From assembly GCA_004357415.1 (NCBI GenBank), contig SMVY01000104.1, forward strand, positions 1 through 11,543: 11,543 nt of DNA, in the 5' to 3' direction. Position 1 is the first letter of the stretch, and every line of letters begins with the position of its first letter. The notes under the pieces were generated by a model. It ran no database searches. It worked only from the letters and a program-made list of their open reading frames with translations, and was not told where the DNA came from. This DNA is from Gemmatimonadota bacterium. Lineage in GTDB: Bacteria; Gemmatimonadota; Gemmatimonadetes; Gemmatimonadales; GWC2-71-9. Below, piece after piece: positions 1 to 5,910 of this stretch. The translations under genes were made by a program, and so were the position numbers.

Positions 1-51
1 CGTATCGACCGGTTCGTCGACGAGTACGACCAACACAGGGAGAAAGCATGA
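1..51 (+). CDS. 3' end of an unidentified gene (partial)
   Basis: Frame 1 is open from the window edge to a TGA at 49-51 and encodes 16 residues, RIDRFVDEYDQHREKA. The tail is strongly charged, so it is probably a soluble C-terminus. It is too short to identify. It lies 28 bases upstream of spmA on the same strand, so it is probably the preceding gene of the same operon. Its stop overlaps an ATG at 48-50 (ATGA) that opens only a 12-codon frame. Confidence 0.5.
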   Translation, partial: RIDRFVDEYDQHREKA

Positions 52-79
52 CGCTGCAACGGGGGCCGAGGGCCCCGGT

Positions 80-1075
80 ATGCTGAATTACATCTGGGCA
101 GGCCTCATCATCTCCAGTCTGGTCTTTGCGCTGGCCAACGACACGCGTGACCTGACACGGGACACCTACCGCAACGGCAAGCCGCTTTCCGTCACGGTGT
201 ACTTTCCGTCCGGGTACGATCCCAGCCAAAGGCGGCAAGAGGTTGAAGTCGAAGTATCCCCTGCGACCCTGGCTGCGTACCCCGGAGCCGAAACGACCCT
301 GCTCCCGCCCCTGCGGTGGCCGGGCATGTTGGTGGTCGGAGAGGATGGCCGGGAGCTTAGGTTTGCCACAGACGTCGAGCTTCCGGAGCCGCTGTCGACG
401 ATTCGCCGGGTGACTTCGTCGCGGGCCAACGACCTCCGCGGCGTCACGAGTCTCGATCCCGGGCCAGGGGTCCTGCGGGCCACCACGACCGTGACGTTCC
501 CTGCAGTCCGGTTCGTCAAACTCAACGCCATAACCGAAGCGGCCTTCGACTTCGCGGAGATCGCCGTTACCCTCGCGCTGGGCCTGATCGGGGCCCTCGC
601 GTTGTGGCTCGGACTCCTGCGCATCGCCGAGAAGGCGGGCTTGATCGAACGCTTCGTTCGTTTGGTCCAACCGGTGCTGCGGCCGTTCTTTCCCCAGCTA
701 CCAAAAGACTCTCCTGCCCTGGGGTACATCGCGCTGAACCTCACGGCCAACGTCTTGGGCCTGGGAAACGCCGCCACCCCGTTCGGCCTCAAGGCCATGG
801 AGGAGTTGCAGGAACTCAATCCCGTCAAGGATACCGCCACCAACTCGATGGTCATGCTCCTGGCGATGAACACCGCCAGCGTGCAACTGGTGCCCCCGGT
901 ATTGCTGGTGGCCATCATGGGCTTGCAGGTCAACCAGTTGTTTTTCGGCATCCTCCTGGTAACGTCGCTCTCCCTCATCGTGGCGGTCTTCGCCGCACGG
1001 TGGCTTGGGCGGATGCCGCGCTACCGCGATACCGACCCCATGCGGCAGGCACCTGCCGCCGAACCGACGGCGTGA
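80..1075 (+). CDS. spmA: SpmA-like nucleoside-recognition (Gate) domain membrane protein with an N-terminal insertion
   Basis: 331 residues. The N-terminus MLNYIWAGLI is the usual SpmA start and forms TM1 (about 5-20). The core resumes near residue 150 with AITEAAFDFAE, a membrane segment with LWLGLLRIAEKAGL (about 176-189), and the hallmark NLTANVLGLGNAATPFGLK (220-238), followed by further hydrophobic segments at about 262-308. In Bacillus, SpmA (about 196 residues) acts with SpmB in spore core dehydration, but spmAB-like pairs also occur in non-sporulating bacteria, where the transported or sensed ligand is unknown. Odd: residues about 27-148 replace what is normally a short loop. This stretch is polar, proline-rich and beta-like, and I recognise no domain in it. 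ATG 80 has a GAGG at 68-72 inside a small GC hairpin. The stop lies 14 bases before spmB. Confidence 0.88.
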   Translation: MLNYIWAGLIISSLVFALANDTRDLTRDTYRNGKPLSVTVYFPSGYDPSQRRQEVEVEVSPATLAAYPGAETTLLPPLRWPGMLVVGEDGRELRFATDVELPEPLSTIRRVTSSRANDLRGVTSLDPGPGVLRATTTVTFPAVRFVKLNAITEAAFDFAEIAVTLALGLIGALALWLGLLRIAEKAGLIERFVRLVQPVLRPFFPQLPKDSPALGYIALNLTANVLGLGNAATPFGLKAMEELQELNPVKDTATNSMVMLLAMNTASVQLVPPVLLVAIMGLQVNQLFFGILLVTSLSLIVAVFAARWLGRMPRYRDTDPMRQAPAAEPTA

Positions 1076-1089
1076 GGGGGAGCGGACCT

Positions 1090-1632
1090 ATGGACACCTT
1101 ACGCACCGTCATCGACATCATGTCGGTCTTCGTTCTCCCGAGCATCATCATCGGTTTTCCGCTGTACGGCCTGTACAAGCGGGTCCCGGTCTACGAAGAA
1201 TTTGTGGAGGGCGCCAAGGAAGGATTCACCGTGGCCATACGAATCATCCCGTACATGGTTGCCATCCTTTTCGCCATCGGGATGTTCCGCGCGTCGGGGG
1301 CGCTCGACTACCTCATCGACGGCGCCCGCCCACTGTTGAGCCTCATCGGCATCCCGCCCGAGGTCATCCCCATGGCGATCGTCCGGCCGCTGACCGGGTC
1401 GGGCTCGGCGGCGATCGTGCTCGACATGATCAACCAGTATGGCGAAGACTCGTTGGTGGTCAAGATGGCGGCGACCATGTTCGGCTCGACCGAAACGACG
1501 TTCTACGTGATCGCCGTGTACTTCGGATCGGTGAACGTGCGCAAGACCCGCCACGCCGTTCCCGCCGGGCTCATCGCCGATGTGGCCGCCATGTTCATGG
1601 CGGTGTACATCGTCAACCTCCTGTTCGGGTAG
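1090..1632 (+). CDS. spmB: SpmB-like nucleoside-recognition (Gate) domain membrane protein
   Basis: 180 residues, close to the 178 or so of Bacillus SpmB. ATG 1090 follows a purine-rich GAGGGGGAGCGG, a good ribosome-binding site. Hydrophobic segments lie at about 8-27, 47-67, 84-105, 135-150 and 160-179. Family signatures are RPLTGSGSAA and the stretch GSTETTFYVIAVYFGSV, followed by basic residues (RKTRH) and a last membrane helix. It is the expected partner of SpmA directly upstream, and the two probably form a membrane complex. The reading frame is intact and of normal length. Its biochemical activity is not established; assignment to a sporulation role would be wrong without evidence that the host sporulates. 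Confidence 0.88.
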   Translation: MDTLRTVIDIMSVFVLPSIIIGFPLYGLYKRVPVYEEFVEGAKEGFTVAIRIIPYMVAILFAIGMFRASGALDYLIDGARPLLSLIGIPPEVIPMAIVRPLTGSGSAAIVLDMINQYGEDSLVVKMAATMFGSTETTFYVIAVYFGSVNVRKTRHAVPAGLIADVAAMFMAVYIVNLLFG

Positions 1633-1645
1633 CGGGATCCCAGCG

Positions 1646-2818
1646 ATGGTCGATCCGACATCGGTGTTCCTGGCGCCACCGCTCCCCGGGCTTGATACCC
1701 GACGGGTCACCGCCGACATGCTGTGGCACGCCCTCGAAGGCCCGCTCCAGTCTCCCTGGCTCACCGTTGAGGACGTAGGCCGTTCGGCGCAGGACCGTCC
1801 CCTACGCACCATCACCTTCGGCGAAGGGTCGACCGGTCTCCTGCTGTGGTCTCAGATGCATGGCGACGAAGCCACCGCCACTCGGGCGCTGGCCGATCTG
1901 GTGGGGTTTTTCGCCACCCGGGAGGAGGTAGACCTCCACCGGCGGCTGCGGCAGCACCTGCGCATCACCATGCTGCTGATGCTCAATCCTGATGGGGCCC
2001 AGGCGCACCAGCGGGAAACGGCCGATGGGATCGACATCAATCGCGACGCCGTCCGGTTGGCGTCACCCGAGGCCCGGGCGCTGGCCGCGGTCCGGGAACG
2101 GCTGCAACCGGCCTTCGGGTTCAACCTGCACGACCAGGACGTGCGCCGACGGGCGGGACCCGACGGCGACCAGGTAGCCTTTTCTTTCCTGGCGCCACCG
2201 GTCGACATACATGACACATGGGCTCCCGTTCGCGCCCGCGCCCGCCAACTGGTGGCGACGATGGCGGCGGCCGCGCTGGATGCGTTGCCCAACAGGGTGG
2301 CCCGTTGGAGCGAGGAGTACGAACCGAGGGCCTTCGGTGAGTGCTTTCAGCGCGCCGGGACCAGTACGGTGCTGATCGAGACCGGCGCCCTGCGGGACGA
2401 TCCCGACAAAGAGCGCCTCAGGACACACCTGGCTGCCCTCCTCCTGACCTCCTTCGACCGCCTGGCCGACGGCAGCTGGGAGCAGACCGACCCGGCGGTC
2501 TACACCGGGCTGCCGCTCAACCGCCCAGTGCTCCACGATCTCCATCTGACAGGCGGGACCGCGGTGGTCGGCGGCCGGGAGACGCAAGCTGACGTTGCGC
2601 TGCTGTTCGACGACCCGGTCGCTCACCAAGCTCCGCGCCTGGCGGAACTCGGCGACCTGGGCCAAGCCACTGCCCTGGAGAGGTTCGATTGCACCGGCCG
2701 TTGGGTAGTCATCGAGCCCCTGGACAAACGGTCCCCCGGCGTGGTAGCACCGGAGGACCGCGTTCACATCGAGATTCGGAAAGACGGCCCAGAAGGCCCC
2801 ATCGCCGCAGAATATTGA
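1646..2818 (+). CDS. M14-family zinc carboxypeptidase-like protein
   Basis: 390 residues from ATG 1646, 13 bases after the spmB stop; the frame is open further upstream but that part overlaps spmB. M14 hallmarks appear in order: zinc ligands H72 and E75 (QMHGDEATA), NPDG at 114-117, R123, the substrate-binding pair N132-R133 in DINRD, third zinc ligand H162 in NLHDQD, and a candidate catalytic glutamate E245 in VLIETGA. All catalytic positions are present, so an active metallopeptidase or amidohydrolase is likely. The substrate is unknown; options include peptidoglycan peptides, other peptides or N-acyl amino acids. I see no signal peptide or membrane helix, so it is probably cytoplasmic. The C-terminal 110 or so residues form a beta-like region I cannot assign. 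The tight placement after spmAB suggests a shared role. Confidence 0.82.
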   Translation: MVDPTSVFLAPPLPGLDTRRVTADMLWHALEGPLQSPWLTVEDVGRSAQDRPLRTITFGEGSTGLLLWSQMHGDEATATRALADLVGFFATREEVDLHRRLRQHLRITMLLMLNPDGAQAHQRETADGIDINRDAVRLASPEARALAAVRERLQPAFGFNLHDQDVRRRAGPDGDQVAFSFLAPPVDIHDTWAPVRARARQLVATMAAAALDALPNRVARWSEEYEPRAFGECFQRAGTSTVLIETGALRDDPDKERLRTHLAALLLTSFDRLADGSWEQTDPAVYTGLPLNRPVLHDLHLTGGTAVVGGRETQADVALLFDDPVAHQAPRLAELGDLGQATALERFDCTGRWVVIEPLDKRSPGVVAPEDRVHIEIRKDGPEGPIAAEY

Positions 2819-2825
2819 GAGCCCG

Positions 2826-2851
2826 ATCGGAGCCCCATGAAGGCCCCCGAT
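2826..2851. terminator. possible weak bidirectional terminator between convergent genes
   Basis: The 48-base gap between the peptidase stop (2818) and the DUF481 stop (2867, other strand) contains an imperfect dyad: ATCGG at 2826-2830 pairs with CCGAT at 2847-2851, with further interrupted pairing towards the loop. There is no T-tract on either strand. Position is the main support; the structure itself is weak. Confidence 0.2.
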
Positions 2852-2866
2852 GCGCCCTGCGCCCTC

Positions 2867-3604
2867 CTAAAGACTAATCTGTATCCCACTGGTGAAGAAC
2901 TTGTCGGTCTTCAGGAATCCGGGCTCGGGCTCGTTGTCGAACCGGATCAAGTAGGAGAAGCTGAGGGCGATCGTCCCGCTGAGCGGCGCCAGGATCTTGG
3001 CCTGGCCAATCAACCGGTAGTCATCGCCGTTCTCCAGGTTGGGGATGTATTCCCCGCTCACCGTGAAGGTGGCATCCGGGGTGAAGTAATGAAGGTAGCG
3101 GGCGCCGGCCAGCGCCGCGGGATAGTTGTCGTCCAGCCCGTTGGTGCCCCGTTGTTGCACCAGCGTGGCCGCGCCCTCGACCGCGATCACGTTTTTCTCG
3201 GTCTTCACCACGTCGTAGGCTACACCGAGCGCCTGCTCGAACCGCCGGCTGATGCCGGCAAAGCGGTTCCTGGACCCTCGCAAGTCGAGGAACACCGAAA
3301 GCCGCTTGGCGCTGCCGAAGGTGCGGTCGCCCCTGACATTGCCCTTGTAGGTTTCGGCGGTGGTGGAGTCCTCGGTCCGGTTGAACAGCATGTCGAACGC
3401 CTGGCTGAGGACGAAATGCCCGGCCGTATAGCTGAAGGTCTGACCCCCAGTGATGGTGGTGATGTTGGAGTTACCGGAGGTACTGGCAAGACCGGCGTCG
3501 ATGGTGAACTTGATAAGATCGGGTGTCTCGTCCTGCGCCCGGGCCTGGGTCGCTGCCGCCACACCCAGCAGGGCGAGCGCAGCGCCAACGGTACGACGGT
3601 CCAT
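2867..3604 (-). CDS. DUF481 (YdiY-like) putative outer-membrane protein
   Basis: 245 residues from ATG 3604. This start is chosen because it gives a clean Sec signal peptide (MDRRTV, a hydrophobic core, then ARA with cleavage near residue 23) and has GGAAGGA seven bases upstream; the frame is open 72 codons further but that part is basic and not signal-like. The mature part shows alternating beta-strand character typical of DUF481 salt-inducible-type outer-membrane beta-barrels: SGNSNITTITGG near the N-terminus, paired strands with charged turns, and a closing strand pair around FDNEPEPGFLKTD before the end IQISL. The function of the family is poorly known. The gene is a single unit, convergent with the M14 peptidase and divergent from tRNA-Leu. 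The family call is from pattern recognition, not a search. Confidence 0.75.
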   Translation of the reverse strand: MDRRTVGAALALLGVAAATQARAQDETPDLIKFTIDAGLASTSGNSNITTITGGQTFSYTAGHFVLSQAFDMLFNRTEDSTTAETYKGNVRGDRTFGSAKRLSVFLDLRGSRNRFAGISRRFEQALGVAYDVVKTEKNVIAVEGAATLVQQRGTNGLDDNYPAALAGARYLHYFTPDATFTVSGEYIPNLENGDDYRLIGQAKILAPLSGTIALSFSYLIRFDNEPEPGFLKTDKFFTSGIQISL

Positions 3605-3611
3605 GTGGCGG

Positions 3612-3618
3612 TCCTTCC
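3612..3618 (-). promoter_or_regulatory. ribosome-binding site deciding the DUF481 start
   Basis: On the minus strand GGAAGGA lies seven bases before ATG 3604. It supports this start over the longer open frame that runs back to 3820. Confidence 0.6.
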
Positions 3619-3734
3619 GTAGGTCGGAGTGAATCCGTGCGGTGCCGGAGAGGCCGGCTCGGGTGCCCAAAACTAGTCGGCACGCGCCGAACCGGGAGCC
3701 CACGCTCAACGCGCGGCACCAACCTGGCGACAGG

Positions 3735-3778
3735 GCTGGCCCCACACCCCTTAGCGGCCAGCGTATCCGCTGGCCCCA
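3735..3778. repeat. three-copy GCTGGCC motif forming alternative hairpins
   Basis: GCTGGCCCCA occurs at 3735-3744 and again at 3769-3778 as a perfect 10-base direct repeat. Between them GGCCAGCG at 3756-3763 is the inverted copy. The central copy can pair with the downstream copy as an 8-bp perfect stem with a four-base loop (3756-3763 with 3768-3775), or with the upstream copy as a 7-bp stem (3735-3741 with 3756-3762). It sits between the divergent DUF481 gene and tRNA-Leu, about 45 bases upstream of the tRNA. It could be an operator, a structured leader element or chance in GC-rich DNA. Confidence 0.4.
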
Positions 3779-3805
3779 GGCTGAGGGCACGGGCCGTCGA
3801 GTGGC

Positions 3806-3811
3806 TATATT
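3806..3811 (+). promoter_or_regulatory. candidate -10 box for tRNA-Leu (and perhaps tig)
   Basis: TATATT stands out in very GC-rich surroundings and lies nine bases before the tRNA 5' end, a suitable distance for a -10 hexamer. No good TTGACA-like -35 is visible about 17 bases upstream (3783-3788 is GAGGGC), so the call rests on the -10 and its position. Confidence 0.4.
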
Positions 3812-3820
3812 GCAACCCAC

Positions 3821-3902
3821 GCGAGCGTGGCGAAACTGGCAGACGCGCAGGACTTAGGATCCTGTCCCGCAAGGGGTGCGGGTTCGAATCCCGCCGTTCG
3901 CA
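3821..3902 (+). tRNA. tRNA-Leu(UAG)
   Basis: 82 bases fold into a class II tRNA. The acceptor stem GCGAGCG pairs with CGTTCGC (one G-U wobble), with discriminator A at 3902. The D-arm carries GG in its loop. The anticodon stem CAGGA/TCCTG encloses loop CTTAGGA, with anticodon TAG at 3855-3857. There is a variable arm CCC-GCAA-GGG and a T-arm GCGGG-TTCGAAT-CCCGC. The long variable arm and A73 fit leucine, reading CUA/CUG. CCA is not encoded (TCC follows), so it must be added enzymatically. The tRNA lies 75 bases upstream of tig on the same strand. Confidence 0.95.
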
Positions 3903-3903
3903 T

Positions 3904-3918
3904 CCGGCCCCCGGCCGG
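3904..3918 (+). other. GC hairpin directly after tRNA-Leu
   Basis: CCGGCC-CCC-GGCCGG gives a 6-bp stem with a three-base loop one base after the tRNA 3' end. There is no T-tract, so it need not terminate transcription; it may limit read-through into tig or mark a 3'-processing boundary. GC-rich sequence makes such dyads common. Confidence 0.25.
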
Positions 3919-3955
3919 CCGGCACCAACACCGCTCCCCTCCCCCGACACGCCCC

Positions 3956-3962
3956 GGGAGGG
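3956..3962 (+). promoter_or_regulatory. distant ribosome-binding site for tig
   Basis: GGGAGGG is the only strong Shine-Dalgarno-like stretch before tig, but it ends 15 bases from ATG 3978, about twice the usual distance. The start is still well supported because the protein N-terminus matches the trigger factor family. A TAGATT at 3963-3968 could instead be a -10 box giving a very short leader. Confidence 0.35.
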
Positions 3963-3977
3963 TAGATTTCGCCCACC

Positions 3978-5228
3978 ATGACGCAGATTACCATCGAAAA
4001 GACCCACGAGGATTCAGGGTCCAAGGCCCTGGCGGTCTCGGTCCCGCCGGACCTCGTCAAGCGGGCCGAAAACAAGGCGGTCCGGGATTTCGCCCGCCGG
4101 GCGCGGCTCCCGGGGTTCCGCAAGGGCAAGGTCCCTCCCGCGGTGGTCCGCCAGCGCTACGGCGAGGCCATCCGCCAAACCGTCCTGGAGGCGGTGGTGC
4201 AGGAGAGCTGGGAGCAGGCGGTCGACGCCGAGTCGCTTACCGACGTCCTCGGCCGCTCGGTGCGGAACGTGAAATTCGAGGACGACGGGCCCATCGAGTT
4301 CGAGTTCCTGGTCGAGGTCAAGCCGAAGTTGAACCTGGAGCGCACCGGGGGCTTCTCGTTGACCCGCACGCTCGCCCCGGTGACGGACGACCAGGTGGAC
4401 GAGCAATTGCGGAACGTGCAGGAGCAGAAGGCCAATTGGCTCCCGCTGGAGGGTTCGAAGCCCAGCCCGGGTCACATGGTCCGGGTGGAGGTGGCGCCCA
4501 TCGAGGACGGCGAGGCCGGTGAGGCCAAGCCCTACTCGCTGGTCCTGGGGGAAGGGAAGGCGCTCCCCGAACTGGAGGAGCGAATCATGGCGCTCACCCC
4601 GGGTGAGTCGGCCGACGAGGACATCCGCTTTCCGGACGATCACCCGGACGAGAGCAAGCGGGGCCAGAGCCGGCGGCTGCGGATCACGCTGCACGAGGTC
4701 AAGCGGCAGGAACTTCCGCCGCTCGACGACGCCTTGGCCCGCGAGGTGGGCGATTTCGAGGACCTGGCGGCGCTCACGTCGGCCATCCGGGCCGACCTCG
4801 AAGCCGCCGCCAAGCGTGAGGCCGACGGCAGGGTGCGGGAACAACTGATCAACGAGCTGGTGTCGGCCAACAACGTGGAGGCTCCACGGGCGATGGTGGC
4901 CCGGGCCATTCACGCGTATGTCGAGGCCTACGGCGTGCCGCAGGACCAATTGGAGAAGTTCCATGAGGAGTTCCGGCCTATCGCCGAGACGCAGGTCAAA
5001 CGCGACCTGGTGCTCGACGCGGTGACGACCGCGGGGAACCTGAAGGCCACCGAAGAAGACATCGATGCGCGCGTCGCCGAGATCGCGGCGGGGCGCAACA
5101 TGAAGGTCAACGAAGTGTACGCGGCGTTACAGAAATCCCAGCGGCTCGCCGAAATCGAACGGGCGCTGACGGAAGAGAAAGTATTCGCCCATCTGCTCGA
5201 CCAATCCACCATTGCCGAGGAAGCATGA
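3978..5228 (+). CDS. tig: trigger factor, ribosome-associated chaperone
   Basis: 416 residues, near the usual 430 or so. Trigger factor binds ribosomal protein L23 at the exit tunnel and shelters nascent chains. The ribosome-binding signature GFRKGKVP is intact at 46-53 in the N-terminal domain (1-115). A PPIase/FKBP-like domain follows at about 155-245, then the long alpha-helical substrate-holding domain (about 250-416). The FKBP part looks degenerate: the usual PGFE..I..G active-site loop reads PELEERIMALTPGE (197-210), so prolyl isomerase activity may be lost. Chaperone function does not depend on it. The stop overlaps the clpP start (ATGA at 5225-5228), implying translational coupling. 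Confidence 0.97.
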   Translation: MTQITIEKTHEDSGSKALAVSVPPDLVKRAENKAVRDFARRARLPGFRKGKVPPAVVRQRYGEAIRQTVLEAVVQESWEQAVDAESLTDVLGRSVRNVKFEDDGPIEFEFLVEVKPKLNLERTGGFSLTRTLAPVTDDQVDEQLRNVQEQKANWLPLEGSKPSPGHMVRVEVAPIEDGEAGEAKPYSLVLGEGKALPELEERIMALTPGESADEDIRFPDDHPDESKRGQSRRLRITLHEVKRQELPPLDDALAREVGDFEDLAALTSAIRADLEAAAKREADGRVREQLINELVSANNVEAPRAMVARAIHAYVEAYGVPQDQLEKFHEEFRPIAETQVKRDLVLDAVTTAGNLKATEEDIDARVAEIAAGRNMKVNEVYAALQKSQRLAEIERALTEEKVFAHLLDQSTIAEEA

Positions 5229-5845
5229 CGGTCTCGACGCTGTACCCACCCTATATCATCGAACGCTCCAGCCGGGGCGAAAAGACCTACGACATCTTCT
5301 CGCGGCTACTCATGGACCGTATCGTGTTCATGGGTGCCCCGATCAACGACGATGTCGCCAATATCATCATCGCCCAGCTCCTGTTCCTCGAAGCCGACAA
5401 CCCGGAAAAGGACATCTACCTCTACATCAACTCGCCGGGCGGCACAGTGTCGGCCGGGATGGCCATCTACGACACGATGCAGCACCTGCGCTCGCCCATG
5501 AACACAATCTGCATGGGGATGGCCGCCTCCATGGGATCTTTCCTCCTCACGGCGGGTACGACCGGCAAGCGGAGCGCCCTGCCCCACTCGCGTATCATGA
5601 TGCACCAGCCGTCGGGCGGCACCCAGGGATCGGCTGCGGACATCGAGATCCAGGCCAAGGAAATCCTGTACCTGCGCTCCACCATGAACGAACTGTACGC
5701 CCTCCACACCGGCCAGCCGCTCGAGCGGATCGAGCGGGACATGGACCGGGACCGCTTCATGAGCGCCGAGGAAGCGAAGGAGTACGGCCTGATCGACAGC
5801 GTCTTCACCCCGAAGACCAACGGGGACAAGGACGGCGCGGCTTGA
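5225..5845 (+). CDS. clpP: ATP-dependent Clp protease proteolytic subunit
   Basis: 206 residues. ClpP forms a double heptameric ring that degrades proteins delivered by ClpX or ClpA/C. The catalytic triad is visible: S102 in GMAASMGSF, H127 in MMHQPSGG, and D176 in ERDMDRDRF. The oligomerisation and substrate-groove motif INSPGG (69-74) is present. The N-terminus (TLYPPYIIERSSRGE) is typical, with a short propeptide possible. The gene overlaps tig by four bases and is followed 65 bases later by clpX, the standard tig-clpP-clpX order. No anomaly is seen. Confidence 0.98.
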   Translation: MTVSTLYPPYIIERSSRGEKTYDIFSRLLMDRIVFMGAPINDDVANIIIAQLLFLEADNPEKDIYLYINSPGGTVSAGMAIYDTMQHLRSPMNTICMGMAASMGSFLLTAGTTGKRSALPHSRIMMHQPSGGTQGSAADIEIQAKEILYLRSTMNELYALHTGQPLERIERDMDRDRFMSAEEAKEYGLIDSVFTPKTNGDKDGAA

Positions 5846-5910
5846 CGGATGGTGACTTGGGCGTATTTCTTGCACTCTAGGCCTCGACACTGACTGAGCG
5901 ACGAGATTCC

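Noticed and set aside
166..978. 270-codon minus-strand frame opposite spmA
   Set aside because: It is antisense to a recognisable membrane protein, with low-complexity R/S/T/P-rich translation and no motif.
604..1089. N-terminal extension of spmB in the same frame (start at GTG 604)
   Set aside because: It would overlap spmA by over 450 bases and encodes R/H/G-rich, non-membrane sequence. ATG 1090 has a strong ribosome-binding site and gives normal SpmB length.
1580..1645. Upstream in-frame start for the M14 peptidase at ATG 1580
   Set aside because: It overlaps spmB by over 50 bases and adds a Cys/Ser-rich stretch that reads like a shadow of the SpmB C-terminus. ATG 1646 fits operon spacing.
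3605..3820. 72-codon extension of the DUF481 frame
   Set aside because: It would bury a clean signal peptide. ATG 3604 has a well-placed GGAAGGA, and the extension is basic and not signal-like.
4014..4964. 316-codon minus-strand frame opposite tig
   Set aside because: It is antisense to trigger factor, with no recognisable domain and a shadow-like composition.
5846..5910. Promoter or terminator between clpP and clpX
   Set aside because: I see TTG-containing stretches but no convincing -35/-10 pair and no stem with a T-tract, so read-through is the simpler view.
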